Positions 8,653 through 16,761 of a stretch of DNA of 64,000 bases are shown in pieces. The translations under genes and the position numbers were made by a program. The notes beneath the pieces were generated by a model that saw only the letters and a list, made by a program, of their open reading frames with translations, had not been told where the DNA came from and did no database searches. Each line of letters begins with the position of its first letter. The stretch's first letter is position 1. This DNA comes from CAXBDP01 sp963974465 (GTDB taxonomy: Bacteria; Bacteroidota; Bacteroidia; Cytophagales; Cyclobacteriaceae): NCBI GenBank assembly GCA_049340005.1, contig JBMPIY010000001.1. One strand, written 5' to 3'.

Positions 8653-8976
8653 ATGGCAATAGAACTAGTTACCGACGAGGACTTTAAAGCAAAAATTACT
8701 GATAACGAAAAAGTAGTAGTAAAATATCATGCTGACTGGTGTGACATCTGTAAAATAATTAAGCCGAAGTTTAAAAGATTGAGTTCAGATGAACGCTACG
8801 AAGGAATAAAATTTTTGGATGTGAATTCAGAAACTAGTCCAGAAGCATCAAAATTGGCAGAACTAAAAAAGTTACCAACATTTGCTATTTTCAAAGATGG
8901 GAAATTGGTTGAAAGTATCTCCACAGAGAAAGAAGAAACAATAGTGGAATTACTTGACAAGTTAATTGCTAAATAA
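8653..8976 (+). CDS. Thioredoxin-family protein with a WCDIC active site
   Basis: A 107-residue cytoplasmic thioredoxin-fold protein. The strand-helix start VVKYHADWCDIC places the redox cysteines at 30 and 33, followed by KIIKPKF; LPTFAIFKDGK carries the cis-proline. Classical thioredoxin has CGPC; the CDIC dipeptide here should change the redox potential and partner choice, so a specialised reductase role is possible. No signal peptide is present. It stands alone, followed by a weak hairpin and a lipoprotein gene. Family assignment is secure; function as the main thioredoxin is unlikely but not excluded. Confidence 0.92.
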   Translation: MAIELVTDEDFKAKITDNEKVVVKYHADWCDICKIIKPKFKRLSSDERYEGIKFLDVNSETSPEASKLAELKKLPTFAIFKDGKLVESISTEKEETIVELLDKLIAK

Positions 8977-8978
8977 GC

Positions 8979-9006
8979 TGATTCGTTTTAGAATCATTTA
9001 TTTTTC
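8979..9006 (+). terminator. Weak hairpin terminator after the thioredoxin gene
   Basis: TGATTC (8979-8984) pairs perfectly with GAATCA (8991-8996) around a six-base loop and is followed by a T-rich run. The stem is short and AT-rich, so efficiency is doubtful. Confidence 0.4.
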
Positions 9007-9049
9007 TATTTTGCATCTATAAAGGAGTTTTTCACCCGTATATGCTATT

Positions 9050-9766
9050 ATGGCTAATTTTTTGAAATTTGCACTATTTTTTTGCTTGACTTGCGGAGTT
9101 TTGGCTTGTACTGAAGAACCTGATGGAACCGAACCAATTAATTTAGATACAAATTATTTTCCTTTAACTTCAGGCAGTTACAGAGATTTTGTTGTCACAG
9201 AAAAGATCTATTTTACTAGTACAGATATAGAAACCAGAGTTTATCAAATTCGTGAAGAGATAGGGCAGGAGTTTCAAAATATGCAAGGTGGAAAATCATT
9301 TGAATTGAAAAGATATTCTAGGACTGGAGCCAATGAAGAATGGAACTTAGATTCACTTTGGATTAGTCGAATTGATACGAAACCAGTTTTGCGCTCAGTA
9401 CAAGTTGAGAACAACCTTCCATTTATCAAGTTAGTATTTCCAGTTAGTGTAGGTAAAACTTGGGATGGAAATGCCTTGAATAATAGAGTAGCAGAAAATT
9501 ATATGATTACAGAAATTTTCGATAGCTATAGTCCACCGGTTAGTAGTTTAAGTTTGCCCAACTGTGTAAAAGTGTTACAACAAGAGGATGATGATGAACT
9601 TACTATTCGTGACATTAGATATGAAGTATATTCAGCGGAAATTGGCATGATACACCGATATAATGAAACCTTAAAATATTGTAGTAAGCCGGAATGTTTG
9701 GGTCAAAAAATTGTAGAAAGTGGTAGATTTATTGAAATGAGACTAATAGGATATGGTGAGCTATAA
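9050..9766 (+). CDS. Lipoprotein of unknown function
   Basis: A 238-residue exported protein. The N-terminus has a hydrophobic signal ending in the lipobox GVLAC, so Cys20 would be lipidated after cleavage. The rest is mostly polar with beta-strand-like alternation and no motif I recognise. Its 3' end overlaps the following S8 protease gene by 14 bases, so the two are co-transcribed and translationally coupled. That suggests a shared envelope role, but nothing in the sequence defines it. Confidence 0.8.
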   Translation: MANFLKFALFFCLTCGVLACTEEPDGTEPINLDTNYFPLTSGSYRDFVVTEKIYFTSTDIETRVYQIREEIGQEFQNMQGGKSFELKRYSRTGANEEWNLDSLWISRIDTKPVLRSVQVENNLPFIKLVFPVSVGKTWDGNALNNRVAENYMITEIFDSYSPPVSSLSLPNCVKVLQQEDDDELTIRDIRYEVYSAEIGMIHRYNETLKYCSKPECLGQKIVESGRFIEMRLIGYGEL

Positions 9767-11402
9767 AAGAGTACTATTTCTGATATTTTTATTTCCTTTT
9801 GGTTTATTTGCTCAGGATGGTCATTACATGGTCTTTTTCAAAGATAAGACCAATACACCATTTTCAGTGGATGAACCTGAATCCTTTTTGAGTGAAAGAT
9901 CATTGGCTCGTAGATCAAAGAGTGGTGCTTTAGTAAATACACAAGATTTACCTGTTGATCCGGCCTATGTGCAAGAAATTAAGGATTTGGATGTGTTGAC
10001 ATATTACACTACAAAGTGGATGAATGGGTTATTGGTAGAAGCTACACAGGCGGATATGATGACTATAGCTGCTTTGCCTTTTGTAGATTCTATTTCCTTT
10101 GTAGCCCCTCCCAGAAATTTGACGGGAGCGAGAATTGATGATGGTGAAAATGCCAAATTCAAAATCAATCTAAGTTCAGTTAAAAATATATTCAGAAGTC
10201 AGAGTATTGACGATCAATTGAATTTACATAATATCAAGTTAATGCATGAAAATGGTTTTTCTGGTGAAGGAATTATCATTGGAGTTTTTGATGATGGCTT
10301 TCGTGGCTATGCAGATATCAGTGCTTATAATCATCTCACCCAGAATAATAAGATACTTGATACTTATGATTTTGCTATACACCAAAGGGATGTGAATGTT
10401 GGTTTTTCTCATGGTGTTCAAGTATTTTCAATTATTGCTGCTAATTCACCAGAATTATTAGTTGGTTCTTCCCCTAATGCTGATTTCGTATTGTTCGTGA
10501 CAGAAGATAGCCGCTGGGAAACATGGCTTGAGGAATACAATTGGCTTTTCGCTGCAGAACGAGCGGATAGTGTTGGAGTTGATGTAATTAATACGTCATT
10601 AGGTTACTCCAATGGAATGACCCTAGCATCGATGAATTATACAACTGCACAAATGGATGGTAAAACCAGTATAATTGCTCGGGCAGCGGAAATAGCCTTT
10701 ACCAAAGGAATGTTTTTGGTGAATAGTGCGGGTAATTACGGAGGGAGTTCTTGGAATATAGTTGCTACACCTGCTGATGTTCCTAATGTATTAGCCGTAG
10801 GTGCTACAAATGCTTCGGGAACAATTGCCGGATTTAGCTCCCGTGGTCCAAATGCAGATGGAGTACTTAAGCCGGATGTTTCTGCATTAGGAAATGGCAC
10901 ATTTTTGTTGCGTAATAATGGTACCAGAACCTCGACTACAGGAACCTCATTTTCATCTCCAGTGATGGCAGGTTTTGTGGCTAATTTGTGGCAGGAATTT
11001 CCTTGGCTTAGCAATGCTCAATTATTAGATATAATTCGTAAATCTGGTGACAGATTTGAAAATCCAGATAATGATTATGGTTATGGTATTCCAGACTATG
11101 AAAGAGCTCGATCCTTAATAATTACTAGCACAGAGCAAGTAAAAGATAAAGGAATTTTAATATTTCCAAACCCAGCCTTTGATAGAGTAACTGTAAGTAC
11201 TGGACCAATTTTCAGGAAAAGTTCTAATGTTGAAATATCAATTGTTGACCTTAAAGGAAAAACTCTAAATAGGGAAAACTTCCAAACTGAAAATGGAAGT
11301 GTGATTACAGAATTAGATGTAAGTAATCTGCAAAGAGGGATTTATATTGTAAATTTAAGTGAAGGTAAAAAACACATCAGTCTTCGATTGATTAGAAAAT
11401 AA
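9753..11402 (+). CDS. Subtilisin-like (S8) serine protease with C-terminal T9SS sorting domain
   Basis: Secreted protease. Residues 1-20 are a signal peptide ending FGLFAQ; about 20-120 look like a propeptide region. The catalytic triad is visible as Asp179 in IGVFDDG, His219 in FSHG and Ser398 in GTSFSSP, with the oxyanion-hole Asn in NSAGNYGG. The last 80 residues start ILIFPNPAFDRVTV and end GIYIVNLSEGKKHISLRLI, the type A sorting domain of the type IX secretion system, which directs passage across the outer membrane and surface attachment or release. The GTG start overlaps the upstream lipoprotein gene. The length of 549 residues is ordinary for this class. Confidence 0.93.
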   Translation: MVSYKRVLFLIFLFPFGLFAQDGHYMVFFKDKTNTPFSVDEPESFLSERSLARRSKSGALVNTQDLPVDPAYVQEIKDLDVLTYYTTKWMNGLLVEATQADMMTIAALPFVDSISFVAPPRNLTGARIDDGENAKFKINLSSVKNIFRSQSIDDQLNLHNIKLMHENGFSGEGIIIGVFDDGFRGYADISAYNHLTQNNKILDTYDFAIHQRDVNVGFSHGVQVFSIIAANSPELLVGSSPNADFVLFVTEDSRWETWLEEYNWLFAAERADSVGVDVINTSLGYSNGMTLASMNYTTAQMDGKTSIIARAAEIAFTKGMFLVNSAGNYGGSSWNIVATPADVPNVLAVGATNASGTIAGFSSRGPNADGVLKPDVSALGNGTFLLRNNGTRTSTTGTSFSSPVMAGFVANLWQEFPWLSNAQLLDIIRKSGDRFENPDNDYGYGIPDYERARSLIITSTEQVKDKGILIFPNPAFDRVTVSTGPIFRKSSNVEISIVDLKGKTLNRENFQTENGSVITELDVSNLQRGIYIVNLSEGKKHISLRLIRK

Positions 11403-11411
11403 AGGGTGAAA

Positions 11412-12005
11412 ATGAGATTTACAGGACTAATATTCATATTGATTACATTATGCATAAGCTCTTGTAATAGACCTACAGCTTCGCAAAAACTAGAAAGAGT
11501 TGCAGAAGAATTAAATAAGCAGCTTTACCCAGAAGTGGTAGAATTAGAAAATGACCCAGTGCTGTCCAATGGACTTGTCCTCCCGCCTGTTTTTATCAAG
11601 CAAATGGGCGAGTATTCCCGAACTGAGGTAAACAATCCAAAGGAAATTACAATGGCTGGCGAGATGTACACCAGTTACAGCTGTCTGTACAAAAGTGAAA
11701 AAGGAAAATCATTCGTTTTTCGCCTATCTGATATGAATCAAACAGATGTGCTGCTCGACAACAGAAAAAGACGAGTGGAAAATATTATTGCTTCTGATAC
11801 AGACGAATTGAAAACAGTTGTATTGCCATTCGATACGAAGTCGATTTCGGGAAATTATCAATTTCACAAAAAGGAGAAATCCTCTATTGTTTCTATTTTT
11901 GCCTACAATCGGTACTTCGTCGAAATAGAATCTGTAGATGAGGTTTCCGAAAATGATGTACTTTCATTTATAGTCCATCTGTCTTTTGATGCCTTAAAAA
12001 ATTGA
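11412..12005 (+). CDS. Lipoprotein of unknown function
   Basis: A 197-residue protein with a typical lipoprotein signal ending CISSC, placing the lipidated Cys near residue 18. I preferred the ATG at 11412 to the GTG two codons upstream; both give a good signal. The mature part shows no family I can name. It starts ten bases after the S8 protease and may belong to the same transcript. One octamer copy lies at 11579-11586, coding Leu-Pro-Pro in a third codon phase. Confidence 0.75.
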   Translation: MRFTGLIFILITLCISSCNRPTASQKLERVAEELNKQLYPEVVELENDPVLSNGLVLPPVFIKQMGEYSRTEVNNPKEITMAGEMYTSYSCLYKSEKGKSFVFRLSDMNQTDVLLDNRKRRVENIIASDTDELKTVVLPFDTKSISGNYQFHKKEKSSIVSIFAYNRYFVEIESVDEVSENDVLSFIVHLSFDALKN

Positions 12006-12091
12006 AATACCTTTTTTAGGCTCATATTGCCTATTGTTTAGCCATCTTTTCTCTTTTCTATATTTATCTCAGATATTCATGTTTGCCTTTT

Positions 12092-12099
12092 TATATTTG
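12092..12099 (+). promoter_or_regulatory. Possible -7 element TATATTTG in front of rpe
   Basis: TATATTTG matches TAnnTTTG and ends four bases before the rpe ATG at 12104. No clear TTG -33 box lies at the expected distance, so this is a partial promoter match. If used, the message would be leaderless or nearly so. Confidence 0.35.
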
Positions 12100-12103
12100 C
12101 GAC

Positions 12104-12757
12104 ATGAGTTCAATTATCGTTTCTCCCTCAATCCTAGCCTCAGACTTTGCTAATCTTCAAAGTGAAGTAGAAATGCTTAATGCAAGTGATGCAGACTGGC
12201 TACACATAGATATTATGGATGGCCTATTTGTACCAAATATTTCTTTTGGATTACCAGTTTGCCAAGCTATTCACAAGCATGCTCAGAAACCACTTGATGT
12301 GCATTTGATGATTGAGTCTCCAGAGAAATACTTAGAGGCTTTCAAAGATGCTGGTGCTTGGCAAATAGCTGTTCATATTGAAGCTTGTAAACATTTACAT
12401 CGTACAATCCAGCAAATAAAATCCCTCGGTTGCAAAGCAGGTGTCGCTATTAATCCTCATAATCCAATTAGCTTATTATCAGATATTATTGCCGATATCG
12501 ATTTGGTTCTAATCATGTCTGTAAACCCAGGTTTTGGTGGGCAAAAATTTATCGAAAATACCTTTCGTAAAGTGGAAGAGGCCAAGGAATTGATTCTTCG
12601 CAAAAACAGCCAAGCACTCATCGAAGTAGATGGTGGAGTCAACCTTCAAAACGCCCGCTTACTCAAAGATGCAGGCGCAGATGCGCTAGTTGCAGGTAAT
12701 TTTGTTTTTTCTTCGGCAAATCCAACTGCTACCATAGCGGAATTGAAGTCTATATAA
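12104..12757 (+). CDS. rpe: Ribulose-phosphate 3-epimerase
   Basis: Interconverts ribulose 5-phosphate and xylulose 5-phosphate in the pentose phosphate pathway; cytoplasmic TIM barrel. SPSILASDFANL opens the barrel, WLHIDIMDGLFVPN carries metal-binding residues, DVHLMI and VNPGFGGQKF are the family signatures, and IEVDGGVN with the final GADALVAGNFVF form the phosphate site. I chose the ATG at 12104 (217 residues), because the conserved N-terminus begins there; the TTG at 12083 would add seven unconserved residues and lies upstream of a likely promoter element. Confidence 0.96.
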   Translation: MSSIIVSPSILASDFANLQSEVEMLNASDADWLHIDIMDGLFVPNISFGLPVCQAIHKHAQKPLDVHLMIESPEKYLEAFKDAGAWQIAVHIEACKHLHRTIQQIKSLGCKAGVAINPHNPISLLSDIIADIDLVLIMSVNPGFGGQKFIENTFRKVEEAKELILRKNSQALIEVDGGVNLQNARLLKDAGADALVAGNFVFSSANPTATIAELKSI

Positions 12758-12807
12758 GGCTTGGCAGGGGATTTGAATAAGAAAGTTCAAATCATAATTA
12801 CTAAGCA

Positions 12808-13398
12808 ATGAAAGCATTCTTCAAATCCCTTTTTATGGTACTTTTTCTAAGTGCCGTTCTGATATCATGTAACCGTAAGACGGTGACTAGGGTGTCTCCA
12901 GATCAACAAATTGACCTCTCAGGTAGGTGGAATGATACTGACTCTAGACTTGTCGCTCAAGAGATGATCTCTGATGTGCTGAGCAGACAATGGTTAGCTA
13001 GATTTGAAGCTACACACAATAGAAAGCCTGTAATTATTGTAGGTAATATTGCGAATAGAAGCACTGAACATATCGAAAGTGAAACTTTCATTAGAGATAT
13101 GGAACGTGAGTTTATCAATACTGGAGCCATCCGAGTAGTTCAGAATGCTGTGTTCCGTGAAAAACTGAGGGAGGAAAGAGCCGATCAACAGGAATTTTCA
13201 TCGCCAGAAAGTCAAAAGCGCTGGGGACGTGAATTGGGTGCGGACTTTATGATCTTTGGTACTCTCAATTCAATTATCGATCGTGAAGGCAAACGTCAAG
13301 TAAGATTTTATCAAATTAATCTTGACCTAACCAATATCGAAACCAATGAAATGGTATGGGTAGGCGAGAAAAAAATCAAGAAGTACGTTGTTAACTAA
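12808..13398 (+). CDS. LpoB-like penicillin-binding protein activator lipoprotein
   Basis: A 196-residue lipoprotein with signal ending LISC (Cys at about 21). The mature part matches the LpoB/CsgG-like fold used to activate class A PBPs. It has LSGRWNDTDSRLVAQEM, then PVIIVGNIANRSTEHI, and LGADFMIFGTLNSI near the end, the order seen in LpoB-family proteins. In E. coli LpoB reaches from the outer membrane to PBP1b; a comparable role here is inferred. It is followed after eight bases by a COG3014-type lipoprotein, a pairing I recall from other phyla. Confidence 0.8.
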   Translation: MKAFFKSLFMVLFLSAVLISCNRKTVTRVSPDQQIDLSGRWNDTDSRLVAQEMISDVLSRQWLARFEATHNRKPVIIVGNIANRSTEHIESETFIRDMEREFINTGAIRVVQNAVFREKLREERADQQEFSSPESQKRWGRELGADFMIFGTLNSIIDREGKRQVRFYQINLDLTNIETNEMVWVGEKKIKKYVVN

Positions 13399-13406
13399 TT
13401 CTGAAA

Positions 13407-14834
13407 ATGAAAGCCTGGAAAAAAGTTGCTGCATTATTAATGATGCTTATGCTACTTGTTTTTACAAGTAGCTGTGCAACATTTTATCAGCGCTATCAGG
13501 CTTTTAATTCAAAATTCGAACAAGGACAACTTTTTACTGCCGACCAAGCCTTAGCAAATGACAAGAAGCTAAGGGAAGGTAGAGCTCGCTTGTTGTATTT
13601 TCTCAATAGAGGAGCAGTCAATTCTATTTTGGGTAACTACGAATTGAGTAATGAGCTTTTCGAAGAAGCTTATCTGATGGTGGAAGATTACCAAACAGAT
13701 TATTTGCAAGAAGCCTTAGCCTTGGTTAGCAATCCAAATGTAATCACTTATAAAGGCGAACTTCATGAAGTATTACTTATCCACTACTATAAATCCCTCA
13801 ACTACCTAAAGCTGGGAAATTACGAAGCCGCACTAGTTGAAAGCCGTCGGTTGAATTTGAAGTTACAAGAGGCATCGGACAAGATAAATTCCGATAAGAA
13901 ATATAAGCGAGATGCATTTAGTCATTTGATGATGGGCATTAGTTATGATGCATCCGAAGACTATAATAATGCATTTATTGCTTACAGAAATGCTGTTGAT
14001 ATTTACTTAGATGATTATTCTGAATTATTCAATGTACAAGTTCCCAATCAATTGAAGCAAGACTTATTACATATGGCGGCATTGAATGGCTTTGATGATG
14101 AAAAGGAGAGATACGAAAGAATATTAGGAGTGAAATACCAACCAAGAAAAGTTGGAGATGGTGGGCAAATGGTTTTTTTCTGGAACAATGGATTGGGGCC
14201 TGTAAAGTCTGAATGGAGTATCAACTTTGCAGTAGTGGAAGGGGCGGGAGGCTATGTGAATTTTACCAATGAGCAATATGGGTGGGACTTCCCATTTTAC
14301 CTCGACAATAATGTAGATGAAGAAGAGAAAAATGGTTTGGCGGCACTTTCAGTAATTAGAGTTGCCTTTCCCAAATACGTTGAAAGATCAACTGTATTTG
14401 AATCTGCTGTATTGAATGGTGCTTTAGGTTCTGCAGAATTGGATAAAGTTTCAGATATCAATGCCATTGCATTTAAAGTTTTAGAACAACGAATGGTTGC
14501 TGAATTCGGGAAAGCGCTTTTAAGAGTTGCTTTAAAGAAAGTAGCTGAGCAACAAATGAAAAAGGAGGACAAAAACATAGGTGCTATTATCGGGTTAATA
14601 AATGCTGCATCGGAGAAGGCAGACACTAGAAATTGGCAAAGTTTACCTCATAGCGTTTATTATTCAAGACTACCATTACAGCAAGGAGAGAATGAAATAG
14701 AGTTTAATACCAAAGCAGTAAATGGTAGAAATCAAAAGCACATAATTAAAGCTTTTGGCACAAGTGGGGAAACCTATTTTCACTCCTTTCATTCACTAGA
14801 GCATCAAAATAAAATGCCTTCTTACTTCCAATAA
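13407..14834 (+). CDS. COG3014-type TPR lipoprotein
   Basis: A 475-residue lipoprotein with signal ending FTSSC. Residues about 40-230 contain helical TPR-like units, for example LLYFLNRGAVNSILGNYELS and LLIHYYKSLNYLKLGNYEAA. The C-terminal half is a distinct domain ending with SLPHSVYYSRLPLQQGENEI. The arrangement fits the COG3014 family, whose biochemical role is unknown. It lies eight bases after the LpoB-like gene and is surely co-transcribed, so a part in outer-membrane control of peptidoglycan synthesis is a reasonable guess. The octamer is at 14244-14251. Confidence 0.75.
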   Translation: MKAWKKVAALLMMLMLLVFTSSCATFYQRYQAFNSKFEQGQLFTADQALANDKKLREGRARLLYFLNRGAVNSILGNYELSNELFEEAYLMVEDYQTDYLQEALALVSNPNVITYKGELHEVLLIHYYKSLNYLKLGNYEAALVESRRLNLKLQEASDKINSDKKYKRDAFSHLMMGISYDASEDYNNAFIAYRNAVDIYLDDYSELFNVQVPNQLKQDLLHMAALNGFDDEKERYERILGVKYQPRKVGDGGQMVFFWNNGLGPVKSEWSINFAVVEGAGGYVNFTNEQYGWDFPFYLDNNVDEEEKNGLAALSVIRVAFPKYVERSTVFESAVLNGALGSAELDKVSDINAIAFKVLEQRMVAEFGKALLRVALKKVAEQQMKKEDKNIGAIIGLINAASEKADTRNWQSLPHSVYYSRLPLQQGENEIEFNTKAVNGRNQKHIIKAFGTSGETYFHSFHSLEHQNKMPSYFQ

Positions 14835-14849
14835 GTATTTTAGTTTTCA

Positions 14850-14857
14850 CCTCCCGC
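14850..14857 (-). repeat. Intergenic copy of the GCGGGAGG octamer
   Basis: CCTCCCGC on the plus strand, 16 bases after the COG3014 gene stop, in a gap of 199 bases that otherwise shows no clear element. It is one of only three intergenic copies of the octamer and shows that the motif is not tied to coding sequence. Confidence 0.7.
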
Positions 14858-15033
14858 ATTTTTATTGGCAGGGCAATGGCAGAGAAATTATTCTTTTATC
14901 TGAGGTATACTTTCGAGAAAGATTATCAATAAAATTCTCTATTGGTCTATTTTTTGTTTGGATTGCGGAGAAATATGTTTTTAATTGGAACTTGTTTTTT
15001 GAAAACATTAGCCTAAAACTAAACTTAACTATT

Positions 15034-15558
15034 ATGAAATCAATGAACTTTACAGGTAAATCAGTGCTGTTTGGCCTATTAATTATGTTTTTCTTTACTG
15101 GAGTTGCTAGCGCTCAAGATGAGGTAGAAGAGGTGACAGATGAAGAATTAAGAAAATATGCTATAGTGGAGGATTCTGTACAGAGAGTTCTGAAATCCAA
15201 AACTGCCGATTTCAATGATGCATTACGAGATGCAGAATTGATGAATGGTGGGAGAAGATATGTGGAAATTAAAGGTGCTGGTGAAGATGAAGCAAAATTA
15301 GCTGAACTAGAGGTGACGGAAGAAGAAATGGCCGAATATAATGGACTTCGCGATATGGAATTGGCTATAATGACAGATGTAACAGAGCTTAAAAAGTCAT
15401 TAGTAACGAATGATGAAATTTTAGGTATTCCTATCTACAACAAGGTCAATAGGTTAATTAAATCTGACGCTGATGTGAAAGCAAGGCTGGATGTGATAAT
15501 GGCAGCTGTTGTAGCTGAGAATGCTGACGAAGAAGATACAGCTGAAGATGGTGAGTAA
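15034..15558 (+). CDS. Exported acidic protein of unknown function
   Basis: A 174-residue secreted or periplasmic protein. I start it at the ATG at 15034; the longer frame opens with a TTG and an unlikely leader. The signal peptide ends GVASAQ. The mature part is acidic and helical with DEELRKYAIVEDSVQRVL, loosely like DUF4168-type periplasmic proteins, but the match is too weak to name. It is followed by a clear terminator, so it is probably a single-gene unit. Confidence 0.7.
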   Translation: MKSMNFTGKSVLFGLLIMFFFTGVASAQDEVEEVTDEELRKYAIVEDSVQRVLKSKTADFNDALRDAELMNGGRRYVEIKGAGEDEAKLAELEVTEEEMAEYNGLRDMELAIMTDVTELKKSLVTNDEILGIPIYNKVNRLIKSDADVKARLDVIMAAVVAENADEEDTAEDGE

Positions 15559-15581
15559 TCATATTTTTAATTTTTGATGAG

Positions 15582-15610
15582 AGAGGGACTATTTTGTCCC
15601 TCTTTTCGTT
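15582..15610 (+). terminator. Rho-independent terminator
   Basis: AGAGGGAC (15582-15589) pairs perfectly with GTCCCTCT (15596-15603) across a six-base loop and continues into TTTTCGTTT. It lies 23 bases after the stop of the exported acidic protein. Confidence 0.8.
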
Positions 15611-15681
15611 TGAATTAAAGAAGGTTTTGAAAGAAGAGCATTTTTTATATATTTAAGTATCCCATTAATTTATTTTTTTCA

Positions 15682-16665
15682 ATGAAAATCAGGGCTTCAT
15701 TAATTTTAATTTTACTACTCTCATCTTTCTTTTCAATAGCGCAAAACCCTCTAAACCCTGATGTACAATACATTCGGGAAGGAAGCAAGGCTAGAGCCAT
15801 TGCAAGTCTTTTTACATTCAGCTTATCTAGTGGTTATACATTTACAAATTATAAAACAGAATTATCTGACTTTGCCATCCTGAAACAACCTACTAATTCT
15901 TATTTGACTTTAGGAAGTCAGCAAAATTCCTCCAACATATTTGGCTATGATCAATGGTTGGGTAACCCTCAACGGCTTGAGGATATTCAAAGAGTAAGTG
16001 ATGATCAATTTATTCACAGTGACACACTTTCTATGGCATACAAAGGAATTGGTAGCGGTGTTCCAATACAATTATCTATTCATTATACTGCATTGGATAG
16101 AATAAGAATCGGATTCGGAGCTTCTCAGGAGTTTATCTCTTTTCCAGAAAATATGAGTATGAAAGGGTCTAGTACTGAAATAACTGATATAAGCTTGGCG
16201 AGCAATAAGGGAGTAATTAGACGATATTTTGTAATGCTAGGAGCTAAAATAATCGATTATGGCCGTTATACAATTGCAGCAGATTTGCAATATGGGAAAG
16301 TTGATTATAGGAAGGGCTTTGCTCAGGAAGGTTTCGAGTCTGAAAATATGGCTAATCTAGGATTAAATTTCGAATACAATCTCTCGATTTATTCTGCATT
16401 ATTTATAAGACCAGCTGTAGAATCACGTTCATATAAAATAACGCTTACAGATATTCCAACATACACAGTGAATACCCCTTCTTATGGCATCCAGTTTGGA
16501 TTGAGATTTAAATATCCTGCTGTTAAAAGATGCCCAATTTCAAGTTGTAATGTTCGATATATGCATCATCACAGTGGTGTAGAATTTAGAGGAGTTTCTA
16601 TTTTTAGAAAGCAAACCCTGAGATATGGTGAGGCTTATAAGCAAAAGTCCAGATATGATAATTAG
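15682..16665 (+). CDS. Predicted outer-membrane beta-barrel protein
   Basis: A 327-residue exported protein with a signal peptide ending FFSIAQ. The mature part is rich in alternating aromatic and polar residues with repeated amphipathic strands, such as YTIAADLQYGKVDYRKGF and MANLGLNFEYNLSIYSALFI, as in small outer-membrane barrels. No specific family motif is evident. It stands between a terminator and gyrA on the same strand. The function is unknown. Confidence 0.65.
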   Translation: MKIRASLILILLLSSFFSIAQNPLNPDVQYIREGSKARAIASLFTFSLSSGYTFTNYKTELSDFAILKQPTNSYLTLGSQQNSSNIFGYDQWLGNPQRLEDIQRVSDDQFIHSDTLSMAYKGIGSGVPIQLSIHYTALDRIRIGFGASQEFISFPENMSMKGSSTEITDISLASNKGVIRRYFVMLGAKIIDYGRYTIAADLQYGKVDYRKGFAQEGFESENMANLGLNFEYNLSIYSALFIRPAVESRSYKITLTDIPTYTVNTPSYGIQFGLRFKYPAVKRCPISSCNVRYMHHHSGVEFRGVSIFRKQTLRYGEAYKQKSRYDN

Positions 16666-16761
16666 AGGCTAATTAAAGCCTTTCAAAGACTAAGTTTAAG
16701 AAGGAATTTTCGTCTATTTTAGCTAACTTGCCAGCTTATTCCTAAGGCTGAATTAACAAAA

